From: Persicaria tinctoria
Taxonomy: Eukaryota > Streptophyta > Magnoliopsida > Caryophyllales > Polygonaceae
Length of the DNA stretch: 64,000 bases
Assembly (NCBI GenBank): GCA_037127255.1
Contig: JBANSL010000001.1
Location: 29,072,501 to 29,136,500 of the forward strand
Reading direction: 5' to 3'
Shown: piece after piece, positions 1-11,331 of the stretch
Layout of the letters: each line of letters begins with the position of its first letter
Position numbering within the stretch: the stretch's first letter is position 1
Notes under the pieces: model-generated
What the model saw: only the letters and a program-made list of their open reading frames with translations
Told to the model about the DNA's origin: nothing
Database searches by the model: none
Position numbers and translations under genes: made by a program

Positions 1-126
1 GAAAATTTCTGGGTTTTCGGGTTCGGATCGGAAAACATTTCAGGGTCCCAATTTTCTATTCAAAGCGCAAAAACTTTCTTTCGGTCGGGTCGGGTTTTCG
101 GGTTGGGTTATGTTTTGACAGATTTA
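1..126. mobile_element. hAT-type right terminus, cut by window edge
   Basis: GGGTCGGG-type subterminal repeats end in TTTTGACAGATTTA, closely resembling the right end of the complete hAT element at 51115-55335 (TTTTGACAGGTCTA). The rest of the element, if present, lies left of the window. Assignment rests on terminal similarity only. Confidence 0.55.
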
Positions 127-301
127 ATAGTAGGCCATTGGGTATAATTCTTAGTAATGTTATTGGGCTTCATTCATAATTTGTAAAACGAAGGCTCGAC
201 CCACATCAAAGACGTATGTCCACTTTCATCATCTCTATCAATTCATCCCCCGGCGTTTCATCTCCCTCCATTTTCCCCTTTATTACGGTTGTCAGAGATT
301 G

Positions 302-447
302 TTCTTCATCCACACTTCTCACGCATTTGGAGTTTCGGCTGAGTAACCTTCATCCACAGGTGTTTGAGTTAGTCTTCTTCATCCACACTCCACGGGCATT
401 TGGAGTTTCGGCCGAGTAACCTTCATCCACAAGTGTTTGAGTTAGTC
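302..447. repeat. 73-bp tandem duplication upstream of the RING gene
   Basis: Two nearly identical 73-bp units starting TTCTTCATCCACAC (302-374 and 375-447) lie about 130 bp before the RING ATG, so in its presumed promoter or 5' UTR. The 127-578 interval holds no other supported gene. A short TTTTGTAG at about 557-564 could be the end of a 5'-UTR intron, but this is not proven. Confidence 0.75.
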
Positions 448-578
448 TTATTCTTCCAAAAGGGGTTAGATTGTAGTTGTTGTTTCTGTTCTGGTTTCGT
501 ATTTATTTTTGAGCTAAAGTGATCCGATTATAGAGATATTGTCTTTTGATTGTTTGTTTTGTAGGGTTTTCTTCGTGA

Positions 579-1232
579 ATGGCATTGCACGCGCACGCGG
601 TTATGGAACAAGGGTTTCACCCCAGTGTTGGTCATTTTACTGTAATGATCTTCCCCTTGCCGTCTCAAGATTATGGACACAGTGAAGTTCGGGTGTCCAT
701 CCAATCCGATTACCATTCGGAGACCATTGAGCAATTTTACCTTTGGGATGGGTTGCCATGGAGTTTACAGGACTGCGATGTAAGGTTGGATGATGTGGGA
801 ATCCTAGATGTGGTTAGACATCAGTTAGGAAATCAGATGCTAAGTGATTTCACGAGGTCATGGTTTCCGCAAGACGCTGACTTGGTGGAGTATGGGTTGT
901 GCCCTAACATCAGGGTTAATTTGTACTACACGAAAGTGCCTGAATCGGATTCCAGCTTTGACTCTGACTCCGACATGGAGGTTCCTATGGAGGTTCCTAT
1001 GGAGTTTGAGTATGAGTATGAACATCATCCAGCCCCAGCAGACGTTGTTGCAGCCTTGCGAGAGGTTTATGATCTAGAGCGGGATGGGGAAGAATGTACC
1101 ATCTGTCGTCAGGTGATGTCGCAGTCAATGCCTGTCATAGTCTTGCCATGCTCACATTCTTTTCACCTAGATTGTATTAGAGAATGGCTGAAGATTCAAA
1201 GCTTTTGCGACTTACGTCGATTTGCAATGTAA
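579..1232 (+). CDS. RING-H2 finger protein, eighth zinc ligand missing
   Basis: A 217-residue reading frame with an acidic middle (S/D/E-rich, about residues 124-145) and a C-terminal RING-H2 domain. Visible zinc ligands are C173, C176, C191, H193, H196, C199 and C210. The final ligand of the usual CPxC ending is replaced: the sequence reads C-D-L-R, with Arg at 213. RING-H2 proteins are normally E3 ubiquitin ligases that need all eight ligands, so ligase activity is doubtful. The frame stops right after the domain. Alternatively, a GTAAGT donor at 1229 and a TTGTAG acceptor ending at 1326 would define a 98-bp intron and add a short last exon. A Copia element is inserted ten bases into that exon. 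Substrate unknown. It may be a decaying paralogue. Confidence 0.65.
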   Translation: MALHAHAVMEQGFHPSVGHFTVMIFPLPSQDYGHSEVRVSIQSDYHSETIEQFYLWDGLPWSLQDCDVRLDDVGILDVVRHQLGNQMLSDFTRSWFPQDADLVEYGLCPNIRVNLYYTKVPESDSSFDSDSDMEVPMEVPMEFEYEYEHHPAPADVVAALREVYDLERDGEECTICRQVMSQSMPVIVLPCSHSFHLDCIREWLKIQSFCDLRRFAM

Positions 1233-1326
1233 GTGTAGTTGTAATGAATAGTTGACGCAATTAGAAGTTAGTTTTTGCGAATGTTGATTGCATAGTCGAC
1301 GCACTTATAACTTGTGTTTGTTGTAG
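1229..1326 (+). other. possible last intron of the RING gene
   Basis: GTAAGT at 1229 matches the plant donor consensus exactly, and TTTGTTGTAG ends at 1326. Splicing would join the frame to sequence split by the Copia element (1327-1335, resuming after 7441) and would end at a TAG about ten codons later. Inference from splice consensus only. Confidence 0.35.
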
Positions 1327-1335
1327 TATCGACAT

Positions 1336-2388
1336 TGAAGGTTCGATAATGTAAAACAAAGTAATATAGAAATACTCTAGAAGGGGGGTTGAATAGAGTA
1401 TGCCGGTTTTTCGCATGTAATCTCAAGACTTTTGAAGCTCGTGCCAAACCCTTTGAGATTAGACTTAGTCTTTTCTCTGGAAAACCTGAATCACAAATAA
1501 GTTATACAATTCGAACAAATGCGGAAATATGGTAAAGCAGTAAGTAAAGGACGCAACGAATTGTTAACGAGGTTCGGCACGAACTTTGCCTACGTCACCG
1601 CCTAGGGTTCTTCCACAACCCTAGAATTCAACCGGCTTTTATTGATTCACAAGACCTAGGATCCTAATAGCTCACCTAGAAGCCTCTCTCCTATACAATT
1701 GCAATCTAGTCAACTCACGTTCCCTTGGAGTCCTAGACCAATCTAGAAGAGCCCCACCTCTCTCAGCTATATAGTACAATCCTCTTACACTTAGTGAATC
1801 AATCGCCTAGTGTCTACTTTCTGAGTTACAAACTCTTGAGTATAACACTCTCTCGAAATATATCCTATAAGTTCACTTGTATCTTTCAAATACTTTGAAA
1901 CAAAATATAAGACTCTTAAGAACAAGCAGAGAGAACACGCTAAAGAGAGATCGTAAACTTGAGGGATGATTGTGCAATGATATTCTTGAAGTGCGTCAGT
2001 CCTCTCTCTTCTTCATCTCCTTTATATAGTGAAGATCACCGGCGCCACTTGAGGAAGGAATCTTCTCCAACGGCTAAGAGAGGATCATTGCTTGAGCGCA
2101 ATCTTCTATCTTTGGAAACTTCGGAAGCCATGATCTCGATTTGATCTTTCTGAGGTTTGAATGCTTAAGGAAGGAGATATAATTCAAATAGCTTCCTGAA
2201 AGGTTAGTGAATATATAATAATAATATGGAAGCATATAATAACATAATATAATATACGGACATAATATAATAAAGTACAGGTTTTGTGTTTCATCAACAC
2301 AGCTGTCGCTTCAAGACCTTTGACACAAACTGTCTGTCAAAGCTTTTGAAACGGATTCCGATTTTCATCAAAGGGAGTGGAGTTATCA
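1336..2388 (-). repeat. 3' LTR of Copia element 1
   Basis: 1053 bp. It matches 6382-7436 along its length with scattered substitutions. The sense strand starts TGATAACTCC and ends CGAACCTTCA. Confidence 0.95.
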
Positions 2389-2402
2389 ATCTCCCCCTTG
2401 AT
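2389..2402 (-). other. polypurine tract of Copia element 1
   Basis: On the minus strand AAGGGGGAGAT directly abuts the TGATAAC start of the 3' LTR, the expected site for plus-strand priming. A second AAAAAGGGGGAGA lies near 2600-2615. Repeated polypurine motifs are typical of Sireviruses. Confidence 0.8.
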
Positions 2403-2982
2403 GAAAGACAAAACCTGTGCATCCCTGCAACTTAGTCGAACAGATATATCATAAGTAAAATCAGACTAAGTATCTGCATGGGTTAGACAAATGTTGGATC
2501 ATAAGTTTTCAAAGCCAAAGAGAAGCATCCAACAAAACAAAACAAGGTCTTCCAAGACCCTGGGTTCACAGCAGTTTTAAAGTCTAAACCATCATCAAAT
2601 CTTCTCCCCCTTTTTGTCTTTCAACAAAGGGAGGAGCGTGAAAATAGACTCCAAAATCAGACTTACCAAAACATTTTAAAATTCAAAAAGATCCTTTCAA
2701 ATCTTAAAGGTAAGAAAAGATTTATCCGATATTAAAATAATTTCCACAAATAAAATGTACTCGGATAAAATGCAATAAAAAAGATTTCCCCGAATAGGTA
2801 ACAATAAAGTAAAGATATTTAAAATCCCTTTAAAAAAAATATTTGATCAAATATCTAAAAAGATACTAACCAAATACATGATCCGTTATATGTGCTCTAC
2901 TATTCAGTTCACAACCTTTGAAATGAGGTTCATGGGTCTTGACACTGAGTAGAAATTATCTTTCGTAAAGGAAAAGCTCCCC
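2403..2982 (-). other. untranslated spacer between pol and 3' LTR
   Basis: No credible reading frame. Around 2595-2640 it matches (reverse strand) the last 40 bases of the window, which in Copia element 2 lie beyond an extra 581-codon frame. Element 1 therefore lacks the extra frame, by deletion or original absence. Confidence 0.6.
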
Positions 2983-4362
2983 CTACGAAAGTGCATCCCT
3001 GTTAAGCATCCCAATCTCACGTCTAATGAAGGTGAATCTGTCCTCTGCCAAAGACTTAGTAAAAATGTTAGCCCATTGATAATCAGTTGAAATAAACGAA
3101 ATGGACACATCACCTTTTTCAACATGGTCTCTAATGAAATGATGCCTTACATCAATATGTTTGGTCCTTGAATGCTGAACATGATTCTTAGTGATAGAGA
3201 TGGCACTTGTATTATCACACTTAATTGGAATACATTTGAGGTTGATGCCAAGATCTCGCATTTGTTGAGCTATCCAAAGGATTTGGGAGCAACAGGCTCC
3301 AACTGCAAAATCTTCCTCTTGATTGTAGCCTTGAGCAACAAGCCTTGCTTTGTTCCTCATGATCTTACCATTCTCATCTAGCTTGTTTCGAAATACCCAT
3401 CGTGTGCCAATGACTGATTGATGCTTTGGCCTAGGCTTCAAGGTCCAGACTTTATTTCTTTCAAATTCGTTGAGCTCGCTTTGCATAGCAATGATCCAGT
3501 CTGGCTCTTGAAGTGCCTCATCTACCTTCTTTGGTTCAATAAGAGAAACAAACGCATGAAAAGCACAAAGATCTTTAAGTTTAGAACGAGTTTGAACACT
3601 AGAGGTAGGATCAGAAATGATATACTTTAGTGAGTGTGATGAGGAGTATTTGAATTTCCTTTTGCTAGTCTCAGCTCCTTGATTCGTCACACCAGTAGGA
3701 TTGACTTGTGGTACATCTGACTCCGTGGTCCTGTTATGCTCAGTTACAACAGTTTCTGACGCTTCAACATTGTTGGATTGGACACCAAGGGCTTTAGACG
3801 AATCTTCAACACCTTGGGCCAATTCTTCAGTGTTGAGAATCTGTTCTTGCATGTTCCTCTTCTCTGTGTTCTTGGTAGCAGTATCATCACCGTCCTCATT
3901 CTCTGCATGACTTTTAAGATCTAGATCTGCAACACTTTCACTCAAAAAACCGCCATTGCATTCATCAAATATAACAACAAGCATGTACTTTTTACCATTG
4001 GGAGATTTGACCCGCATAGGACCACATATATCCATATGTAAAAGTTCAAGAGGTCTAGAAGTACTTACAACCTTTTTGGGTTTGAAAGAGCTACGTGTTT
4101 GTTTACCTCGTGTGCATGCTTTGCACATATCAGTACCTTTGAAGTCCATCACAGGTAGTCCTCTTACATACCCTTTGGACACAAGCTTCTGTAGTGTATG
4201 TGGACTCACATGACCGAGTCTCCTGTGCCAGAGCTTTGGATCGTCCGTCAAAGCCTTTAGACATTTTAAGCTTCCTTGTGCCACTTGCTCAGCATTCACG
4301 GCATAGATGTTGTTATAACGATAGGCAGTTAGAACTATTTCACTTGTATCTTCTCTGCACAC
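2983..4362 (-). pseudogene. Copia pol remnant: GAG-pre-integrase, start of RT, RNase H end
   Basis: One 459-codon frame strings together pieces of a Copia polyprotein. It has the GAG-pre-integrase HHCC region (WHRRLGHVSPHTL followed by CKACTRGKQ), about 40 residues of the integrase start, then a jump into the acidic linker before reverse transcriptase. Next come the RVT_2 start (DWIIAMQSEL, RLVAQGYNQEE) and a second jump straight into the RNase H end (CCSQILWIAQQM, KHIDVRHHFIRD). The integrase catalytic core and the YVDD reverse transcriptase core are absent. Copia element 2 retains the RT part. The frame stays open across both deletions, probably by chance. No activity expected. Confidence 0.9.
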
Positions 4363-4523
4363 AGCGATGTCACACTTTCCTTTGCCACCAATAGTGATTG
4401 TTCCAGTGGATTGCTTTTTAGTTTATGGAAGAGAAACCTCTTCCCACTCACATGTCTCGAGCATCCACTTATCAATAATCCATTTTTGCTCCTTCACCTT
4501 GGTGATCTCCTGCAAAACAAACA
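4363..4523 (-). pseudogene. broken protease segment of Copia element 1
   Basis: The retroviral-type aspartic protease site seen in element 2 as DSGCSRHMS is frameshifted here: GATAAGTGG replaces GATAGTGG, one extra A. About 145 bp present in element 2 between the protease and the GAG-pre-integrase are missing. Compared by eye with 59250-59520. Confidence 0.7.
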
Positions 4524-5267
4524 TCAACCTTTGTGGCTAGACCAGTGAGCAACTTTAGATCCTTTATTGGGATAAACCATATTTGGTAAAATAGTGCCTT
4601 TGGGGACCCAAACTTGAGTTATCCGTTCTTTTCTCAAATGAATAGGAAATGTATTGCGAATAATATGAGGATCCTTTCTTCTATAGGGGCAGATCTCTCT
4701 TACATGTCCCTTTCTCGCACAATGGTGACATATAGGAGAGGTTATGCTTCCTTTTGCCTTCACAATAGTGGTAATGTGTTGCTTCTTTAAAAACCTCGGG
4801 TTGTAACCAATACCACTTCTGTTTAGAGAACTTTGTTGCTCACCCAACATCCTATCAAGAGTGCCCTTGGACTTGGTAAAACATATGAGGGCAGTCTGTT
4901 GGTCTTGAATCTTATTATTCAGGGAGATCTTCTCGTTCTCTAAGTCATGATGTTCACTTCTCAGAGATGAGAGATCTTGCTTGAGTTCAGATTTCTCTGA
5001 GTCAAGAGTCTTGACTTTAATGTCAAGACCCGAATAAGAAGTTTCAAGACTTTTGACCCGCCTAGACAGTTCCTCAATAGTTCTTCCCTGGTCCACGGTT
5101 TTCCTGATAAGAGTGTTAGTTTGAGCAATAAGTTTCTCTTCATTGGCAATCATATTAGAAAGGAATTCCGATAGTACCTCTTTTGGACTTGCCATAAGCT
5201 TTCTTACGGTTACCTCGAGTTGCTCATCATGAGATTCATCTCCTGTGGCCATGAGACAAAGGTTCAC
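4524..5267 (-). pseudogene. C-terminal gag extension: coiled coil and second CCHC knuckle
   Basis: A 247-codon frame in the gag-pol region. Residues about 15-150 form a long Lys/Glu/Leu heptad-like coiled coil (KLIAQTNTL, RVKSLE, KVKTLDSEKSELKQDL). A zinc knuckle CHHCARKGHVREICP follows, then a basic tail. The N-terminal NLCLMA motif matches the usual end of Sirevirus gag. In an intact element this would be one polyprotein with the upstream gag. The 33-bp gap and frame change to 5301 mark decay. Such coiled coils probably help particle assembly, by analogy. Confidence 0.82.
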
Positions 5268-5300
5268 CTTTTCATCATCGGAATTTGAGTCAGAGTCACT

Positions 5301-6323
5301 TCAAGTTGCCACCATGGCTTTCTTTTTCCATCTATCGCCTTTCTTGAACTGGCTCTTCTCCTTTTGAGGGCAATCTTTCACTAGATGGTCTGTTTCACCA
5401 CATTCAAAACAAGACAAATGTTTAGTCTTCTTGTCATATTTGTTGTATTGAGACTTACCTCGAAATTTAGAAGACTCTGATCCATCTTTGTTGTTGAATT
5501 TCTTCTTCATCTTGAGGATTCGAGAAAGACCCCTTGTATTGAGATCAAAGGGATCATCCTCATCATCATCCTCATCTTCAAAATCAGACACATCTTTCGG
5601 CTCATCCTTCTTAGACTTGAGTGCCAAGTTCTTAGTGCTTGTTGGAAGTTCTCCATCGTCTTCATTGAGAATCATCTCATGTGTGATCAGCTTCCCAAGC
5701 AAGTCATCAAGGGGGAGAGTGGTGATATTCTGGGCTTCTTCTATGACTGTCACTTTCGGACCCCATTTGTCTTTTGGGAGGCACCTCAATATCTTCCTTA
5801 CTTTCTCAACGTTCGTAAAGCTCTTGCCGAGAGAGTCAAGGTTGTTGGTGATTTCCGTGAATCGTGTGAACATGACCTTGATAGACTCATCAGGCTTCAT
5901 TTTGAAAAGCTCATACTTTCGAAGGAAGATACCGATCTTGGTGTCCTTCACTTGGTTGGTTCCTTCATAGGTGACGACCAGCTTGTCCCAAATCTCTTTA
6001 GCTGACCTACAAGATGAAATACGGTTAAACTCATCAGTGCTAAGACCACAATAGAGTAAGTTAATAGCCCTGTAATTTTTGGAGACGAGTTCAAGATCTG
6101 CTTGGATGTAATCAGCCTCGGTCTTCGCGACTTTGCTTCCACTAGGTCCGTCTTTAATAGGAATCTTCGGATCATTCTCTATACTGTTCCAAAGTTCGAG
6201 ATCTTGATCTATAATGAACAATTTCATCAAGGATCTCCAGTGGACAAAGTTGTTTCCCACGAAGAGGGGTGGTCTAATGGTAGACCTTCCCTGTGCAAAT
6301 CCTCCGCTTGCTTCACCAGACAT
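5301..6323 (-). CDS. gag: Copia gag (UBN2-type capsid, CCHC knuckle)
   Basis: A 340-codon uninterrupted frame starting MSGEASGGFAQGRS, shared with element 2 at 57862. It has the copia gag fold (WRSLMKLFIIDQDLELW, about residues 29-45; ISSCRSAKEIWDKL, about 101-114; LDDLLGKLITHEM), then an acidic stretch and a complete zinc knuckle CFECGETDHLVKDCP near residue 310. Gag packages element RNA. This is the best-preserved coding part of the element, although the downstream pol is dead. The ATG lies about 45 bp inside the primer-binding site, as expected. Confidence 0.9.
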   Translation of the reverse strand: MSGEASGGFAQGRSTIRPPLFVGNNFVHWRSLMKLFIIDQDLELWNSIENDPKIPIKDGPSGSKVAKTEADYIQADLELVSKNYRAINLLYCGLSTDEFNRISSCRSAKEIWDKLVVTYEGTNQVKDTKIGIFLRKYELFKMKPDESIKVMFTRFTEITNNLDSLGKSFTNVEKVRKILRCLPKDKWGPKVTVIEEAQNITTLPLDDLLGKLITHEMILNEDDGELPTSTKNLALKSKKDEPKDVSDFEDEDDDEDDPFDLNTRGLSRILKMKKKFNNKDGSESSKFRGKSQYNKYDKKTKHLSCFECGETDHLVKDCPQKEKSQFKKGDRWKKKAMVAT

Positions 6324-6365
6324 GATCGAAAACTCACAAGATTGTTAGATAAAAAACAGTGAGTA

Positions 6366-6379
6366 GAGCTCTGATAACA
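6366..6379 (-). other. primer-binding site, initiator tRNA-Met type
   Basis: On the minus strand TGTTATCAGAGCTC follows the 5' LTR after two bases. The canonical Copia site is TGGTATCAGAGC, as in element 2 at 57806, so this copy has one G-to-T change. Confidence 0.8.
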
Positions 6380-6381
6380 AT

Positions 6382-7436
6382 TGAAGGTTCGATAATGTAC
6401 AACAAAGTAATATAGAAATACTCTAGAAGGGGGGTTGAATAGAGTATGCCGGTTTTTCGCAGGTAATCTCAAGACTTTTGAAGCTCGTGCCAAACCCTTT
6501 GAGATTAGACTTAGTCTTTTCTCTGGAAAACCTGAATCACAAATAAGTTATACAATTCGAACAAATGCGGAAATATGGTAAAGCAGTAAGCAAAGGACGC
6601 AACGAATTGTTAACGAGGTTCGGCACGAACTTGGCCTACGTCCCCGCCTAGGGTTCTTCCACAACCCTAGGATTCAACCGGCTTTTATTGATTCAAAAGA
6701 CCTAGGATCCTAATAGCTCACTGAGAAGCCTCTCTCTTATACAATTGCAATCTAGTCAACTCACGTTCCCTTGGAGTCCTAGACCAATCTAGAAGAGCCT
6801 CACCTCTCTCAGCTATCTAGTACAATCCTCTTACACTTAGTGAATCAATCGCCTAGTGTCTACTTCCTGAGTTACAAACTCTTGAGTATAACACAGTCTC
6901 GAAATATATCCTATAAGCTCAATGTGTATCTCTCAAATGCTTTGAAACAAAATATAAGACTCTTAAGAACAAGCAGAGAGAACACCCTGAAGAGAGATCG
7001 TAAACTTGAGGGCTGATTGTGCAATGATATTCTTGAAGTGCGTCAGCCTCTCTCTCTTCTTCATCTCCTTTATATAGTGAAGATCACCGGCGCCACTTGG
7101 GGAAGGAATCTTCTCCAACGGCGAAGAGAGGATCATGGCTTGAGCACAATCTTCTATCTTTGGAAACTTCGGAAGCCATGATCTCGATTTGATCTGTCTC
7201 AGCTTTGAATGCTTAAGGAAGGAGATATAATTCAAATAGCTTCCTGAAAGGTTAGTGAATATATAATAATAATATGGAAGCATATAATAACATAATATAA
7301 TATACGGACATAATATAATAAAGTACAGGTTTTGTGTTTCATCAACACAGCTGTCACTTCAAGACCTTTGACACAAACTGTATGTCAAAGCCTTTGAAAC
7401 TGATTCCGATTTTCATCAAAGGGAGTGGAGTTATCA
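6382..7436 (-). repeat. 5' LTR of Copia element 1
   Basis: 1055 bp, paired with 1336-2388. It contains the element promoter: TATATAAAG lies on the minus strand near 7070-7080, within sequence reading into the body of the element. Confidence 0.95.
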
Positions 7437-7734
7437 GGCATTGTAGCCCTTTTTGTATAGGATCGGCATGGTAGCAAAAGACTATGTATTTTAACACTTT
7501 TGGGGTATTCGTGTAAGGGAAGTTGTAGTATCTGTTGTTAGGACTTGGGGTAAACATATTTATGGAATGAATGGAATTCTGTGTTGTTCGTATTTGTCTA
7601 AGATTTGCACTCCATTATATATGTGTTGATGGTAATGGAATTTTTAAATTACAGTTTAGGAGATTCAGAACAGTTTCTCCTTGATTTTCCCTATTTCTTT
7701 AGTTTCTCATTGGTTTGCATAACAGGGTACATGT
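7437..7734. other. gene-free segment right of Copia element 1
   Basis: Begins with the second target-site copy and probably continues the 3' end or UTR of the RING gene split by the insertion. No other feature seen. Confidence 0.4.
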
Positions 7735-10440
7735 TTGCATATCAGTCATATGGTGTTGCATATCAGTAAAATATACTTGCATATCATAAATTTACACTTG
7801 TACAAAATTAATTTCAGTTAGTCGCATATCACCCTATGCATATTTTGGATGTGCATACCCACATCAAGCCAGTAGCTAAGCTTGTATATGTCATCAGCAC
7901 CAACTTATGCACATAATAATCTTAATTTTGCATATCAGTCATATAGGGTTGCATATCAGTAAAATGTAGTTGCATATCATAATTTTACACTTGTACAAAA
8001 TTAATTTAACTTAGTTGCACATCACCCTAGGCATATTTTGGATGTGCATACTCATATTAAGCCAGTAGCAACCATTTTCAGTGAATTTTAGCATCAAATT
8101 TCACAAACTCAATACCTTAGATTTAACGTAGTCTCTATATGTCAACATCATCAATTTTTTGCATAAGTGACATAGGTTCTAGATTGATCCGTTTTAATTT
8201 CTTTTAATATTGGTTTTAAATAGCAGTAACTTTATTAAACTGGAGCTAAATTCTTGGCTTTTGGCACTAATTATTATTTTTAAATTAAAATGTCAGCCGA
8301 GTAACATATCCTTATACTAATTTAATTCATTATTAGAGACTAAGCAAGGCTTTGATGTCCATAAACATGACAACTTACAAGCACACCATCTCAGTGCATC
8401 TTAGCATTAAAACTCACAAATAGAATACCTTAGGTGTAGTGCAGTCTATATATGTCAGCAGCATCAGAGTTTTGCATAAGTGCTACAGGTTTTAGTAGCA
8501 TACCTACTTTTTTTTTTTTCTGTTGATCACTTTTAAATCCTTTTAATTTTGGTTTTAAAGAGCAGTAACTTTATTAGATTGGGTCTAAATTCGCATCCTT
8601 GGCAGTAATTATTATTTTTAAGGTAAGATGTCAGCAGAGTAACAGATTTTTATAAATTTTCAAGTCATTCTTGGAGAGAAAGCAAGGATTTCATGATCAT
8701 AATCATTAAAAGCTATCAGCACAACATCTCAGTGCATTCTAGTATGAAAATCCACAAATCTAATATCTTAGATGGTGTGCAGTCTTTATATTGAGCAGCA
8801 TTAAAGTTTTTATTTAGTTATACAGGGTTTCGTAGCATATCTATGGTTTATTTCTGATATATCTCTTTTAATTCCTTTTGAAGATTGGTTTCCAAGAGAA
8901 ATAACTTTATTATATTGAATCTACATTCGTGCTTTTGGCACAAATTCTTTTTTTTTTAAAGTCAAATGTCAGCAGTGTGAAAGATTGTTATATCACTTCA
9001 ATTCATCATAAAAGACACACAGCATCTCAGTGCATTTTAGCATTAGAATTCACATATCTAATACCCTAGATGGGGTGGAGTTGTTATATATATCACATGT
9101 CAGCAGAGTAGCAGATTGTTATATTAATTCAATCCATTTAAAGGGGGGGAAACAAACTTTTGATGTGTATCATCATTACAATCTTTTAAGACATCACCTT
9201 GCATTTAACCATTAAAAATCAGTAACTTATTATGTTAGATTTAGCTAAGTCTCTATAATCTTAATTTTGCATATCAGTCATATGGGGTTGCATATCAGTC
9301 ATATAGAGTTGCATATCAGTTATATGGGGTTGCATATCAGTAAAATGTAGTTGCATATCATAATTTTACACTTGTACAAAATTAATTTCACTTAGTTGCA
9401 CATCACCCTAGGCATATTTTGGATGTGCATACTCATATCAAGCAAGAAGCAAAAATATTCAGTGCATTTTAGCATCAAATTTCACAAACCCAATACCTTA
9501 GATTTAACGTAGTCTCTATATGTCAACATCATCAATTTTTTGCATAAGTGACATAGGTTCTAGATTGATCCGTTTTAATTTCTTTTAATATTAGTTTTAA
9601 ATAGCAGTAACTTTATTAAATTGGATCTAAATTCTTGGCTTTTGGCACTAGTTATTATTTTTAAATTAAAATGTCAGCAGAGTAACATATCCTTATACTA
9701 ATTTAATTCATTATTAGAGACAAAGCATGGCTTTGATGTCCATAAACATGACAACTTACAAGCACACCATGTCAGTGCATCTTAGCATTAAAACTCACAA
9801 ATATAATACCTTAGATGTAGTGCAGTCTATATATGTCAGCAACATCAGAGTTTTGCATAAGTGCTACATGTTTTAGTAGCATACCTATTTTTTTTCTTTC
9901 TGTTGATCACTTTTAAATTCTTTTAATCTTGGTTTTAAAGAGCAGTAACTTTATTAGATTGGGTCCAAATTCGCACCTTTGGCAGTACTTATTATTTTTA
10001 AGGTAAGATGTCAGCAGAGTAACAGATTTTTATAAAATTTCAAGTCATTCTTGGAGAAAAAGCAAGGATTTCATGTCCATAATCATTAAAAGCTATAAGC
10101 ACAACATCTCAGTTCATTCTAGTATTAAAATTCACAGATCTAATATCTTAGATGGTGTGCAGTCTTTATATGTCAGCAGCATTAAAGTTTTTATTTATTT
10201 ATACATGGTTTCATAGCATATCTGTGGTTTATTTCTGATTTATCTCTTTTAATTTCTTTTGAAGATTGGTTAATTTCCAACATAAATGACTTTATTATTT
10301 TGAATCTACATTCATGCTTTTGGCACAAATTCTGTTTTTTTTAAGCCAAATGTCAGCAGTGTGACAGGTTGTTATATTAATTCAATTCATCACAAGAGGC
10401 ACACATTGTTTAGTAGCATAACTATTCATGGTTATCAATT
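7735..10440. repeat. left tandem array of ~330-bp units, with a higher-order duplication
   Basis: Units recur with the order CACAAA..AATACCTTAGAT - TGCATAAGTG - AGCAGTAACTTTATTA - TTTTGGCAC - ATGTCAGCAG - TTCAATTCAT (for example from about 8090, 8400, 8745, 9480, 9780, 10120). A shorter module of TTGCATATCAGTCATAT repeats opens the block at 7735 and again at 9260. The segment from about 7900 to 9000 is itself duplicated at about 9270-10400. Related diverged units in the same orientation lie at 23560-25280, on the other side of the transposase. No coding frame is credible. Confidence 0.85.
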
Positions 10441-10746
10441 TTACTCAACAATTGTTGTCTTTGTATTTTTTTTAAAAGAAAAAAATTAGGGAAAACCAAA
10501 ATACGGAGTACAGTAAAAATAGGTGATTATTAGGGGGGATGTATCTGGTGCTCTGCAAATACAAAGTAGTTGGGAAACCGCCATCCTTAATAGACGTAAT
10601 AATTACAGTTACTCTTTACCTAAGAAATAAATCTGATCTAATTAGTACAGTTATGGGGGAAGGGAAAGGTTACAATACATTGGGAAATCGCCCTCTAAAA
10701 CGGGTGACATATTGTTGATGGTGGAAGTTGGATAACCGCTTCTTCC

Positions 10747-10753
10747 TATATAA
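10747..10753 (+). promoter_or_regulatory. TATA box of small gene copy 1
   Basis: CCTATATAATG precedes CCCTCACCCGTCTG. The same layout occurs in copy 2 at 12368-12374. An in-frame ATG at 10753 overlaps the TATA box, so it is unlikely to be the start codon. Confidence 0.6.
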
Positions 10754-10858
10754 TGAGACCCTCACCCGTCTGCTTCTATCCATCACAAAGTCCCCTCACC
10801 ATTTTTCTTCCCTCTCACCATCTACTGAAACCCCATTCCTTTCATTTCAAGTCCAAAA

Positions 10859-11331
10859 ATGGATTATCTTTTCTACCCTCTCTCCCTAAGGAGGACTACT
10901 ACAAGACCTGTGACGAACTAGACAAAAACAGATACCCAGGGTATCATATGTCCCTCCTTGAAGATGCTGCGGAGACCAACACTGCTGCCAAGAGGAAGGA
11001 TCTGCTCTACGCGATTGAGCAATTCAAAGGTTTCTACTTCAGCCTGTACCAGGAGAAAGATCACATCTTCTCTCTGATCAGGCGGGCCCTTGCAGATGAC
11101 GATCAGAAGACTGCTAAGGCTATAAGTCTATTCTGTTTTACATAATATTATTTAATAAGTAGTTAAATATTTAACTTTTGCATAAAAAAATGATTGTAGA
11201 ATCAAGGAAGATTACCGGAGCTTGAGGAGCAGATGTAGATGTTCAGGGTGAACGTGTTTGAGACGATCGAGGAGATATATGAACAGGAAAAGAAGAGGCA
11301 CGAGAAGATCGCAACCTTCTTTGGGAATTAG
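10859..11331 (+). pseudogene. small two-exon gene, copy 1, broken
   Basis: By comparison with copy 2 the start is ATG 10859 (MDYLFYP). Exon 1 runs to about 11120 and exon 2 covers 11200-11331, after a TTGTAG acceptor. The encoded protein is about 130 residues, hydrophilic and helical (EYY-C-D-D-KNRYPGY, then TNTAAKRKDLL), ending in a charged ETIEEIYEQEKKRHEK segment. I do not recognise the family. Three defects are visible: one base lost near 10890 shifts the frame after the start codon; the splice donor reads GCTATAAG instead of GTAAGT; and exon 2 has a TAG after ELEEQM. The copy must be dead or recently decayed. Confidence 0.6.

Larger units (their letters stand above)
1336..7436 (-). mobile_element. 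Copia LTR retrotransposon, Sirevirus-like, internally deleted
   Basis: Two long terminal repeats (1336-2388 and 6382-7436) begin TG and end CA in both senses and flank a minus-strand internal region with gag and pol remnants. The putative 5-bp target duplication is GACAT (1331-1335) against GGCAT (7437-7441), one mismatch. A primer-binding site complementary to initiator tRNA-Met lies next to the 5' LTR (high-coordinate side) and a polypurine tract next to the 3' LTR. A long gag with two CCHC knuckles, a coiled-coil region and tandem polypurine-like motifs point to the Sirevirus lineage of Ty1/copia. Internal deletions remove part of protease, nearly all of the integrase core and the reverse transcriptase core, so the copy is non-autonomous. 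Confidence 0.93.

Noticed and set aside
5488..5970. 160-codon + strand frame
   Set aside because: It is the antisense shadow of the intact Copia gag.
10753..11145. 130-codon frame starting in the TATA region of small gene copy 1
   Set aside because: The start codon overlaps the TATA box. Comparison with copy 2 places the real start at 10859; the longer frame is open only because of the one-base deletion.
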